5,244 nt of DNA from Desulfovibrio sp. Lineage in GTDB: Bacteria > Desulfobacterota > Desulfovibrionia > Desulfovibrionales > Desulfovibrionaceae. A model generated the notes under the pieces. It made no database searches and had not been told where the DNA came from. It was given only the letters and a program-made list of their open reading frames with translations. The translations under genes and the position numbers were made by a program. Where the stretch lies: contig JAISNZ010000108.1 in NCBI GenBank assembly GCA_031275955.1, positions 1-5,244 of the forward strand, given 5' to 3'. Of this stretch, positions 5,235-5,244 are shown one piece after another (position 1 is the stretch's first letter; the number at the start of each line of letters is the position of its first letter).

Positions 5235-5244
5235 ATGGAAGCTA
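5235..5244 (+). CDS. Possible start of a further gene, cut by the window edge
   Basis: ATG at 5235 begins Met-Glu-Ala and runs off the window after 10 bases. The only support is the Shine-Dalgarno at 5221-5228 with good spacing. Nothing can be said about the product. Confidence 0.3.

Larger units (their letters stand above)
4996..5244. other. AT-rich intergenic region with nested inverted repeats
   Basis: No complete gene is apparent on either strand, apart from a possible 8-codon mini-ORF at 5160. Base composition shifts sharply from the GC-rich genes to AT-rich, with an imperfect palindrome GTAAA/TTTAC at 5021-5038 and A/T runs up to about 5160. From 5051 onward several inverted repeats follow (listed separately), and the region ends in a strong Shine-Dalgarno and an ATG. 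I could not find a well-spaced -35/-10 promoter pair. TTGGAT at 5118-5123 and TATTTT at 5138-5143 are only 14 nt apart. Confidence 0.7.

Overview
The window reads as the 3' part of an operon for a membrane-bound, energy-converting [NiFe] hydrogenase of the CO-induced (Coo, group 4) type, followed by a lipopolysaccharide heptose gene and an AT-rich, palindrome-rich intergenic region. GC-rich coding DNA, a Gram-negative heptose epimerase, and the gene order cooK-cooL-cooX-cooU-cooH-hypA-cooF all suggest an anaerobic Gram-negative bacterium, most likely a sulfate reducer of the Desulfovibrio group. As I recall it, Desulfovibrio vulgaris has this same order. The genus is an inference from gene order and protein character, not from a database match.

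Layout, all on the + strand: the C-terminal end of a NuoH-like membrane subunit (cooK, 1-195); the NuoB-like small subunit (cooL, 207-683); a NuoI-like two-cluster ferredoxin subunit (cooX, 667-1203); a NuoC-like subunit (cooU, 1178-1846); the NuoD-like Ni-Fe catalytic subunit (cooH, 1843-2949); the nickel chaperone hypA (2952-3392); a four-cluster ferredoxin-like protein (cooF, 3404-3976); and hldD/rfaD (4024-4995). Junctions from cooK to cooF are 11 bp gap, 17 bp overlap, 26 bp overlap, 4 bp overlap, 2 bp gap and 11 bp gap. This is a tightly packed, probably translationally coupled unit. The upstream part of the operon (rest of cooK, presumably cooM) lies outside the window.

How the genes work together: CooF-type proteins carry low-potential electrons, classically from CO dehydrogenase CooS. 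Electrons would pass through the CooX clusters and the proximal cluster of CooL to the Ni-Fe site in CooH, where protons are reduced to H2, or H2 is oxidised in reverse. CooK, with CooM, anchors the complex and would couple the reaction to ion translocation. HypA supplies nickel to CooH. CooH stops exactly where maturation endopeptidases would cut related large subunits, so it should need no proteolytic processing. No cooS is present in the window, and the gene after cooF is hldD.

The last 249 bases (4996-5244) contain no complete gene apart from a possible 8-codon mini-ORF. They are visibly AT-rich and hold several nested inverted repeats that end at a strong Shine-Dalgarno sequence and an ATG (5235) cut off by the window edge. 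The repeats can form mutually exclusive pairings, one of which hides the Shine-Dalgarno. This could be a structured leader RNA or the end of a small mobile element. It is the least explained part of the window.
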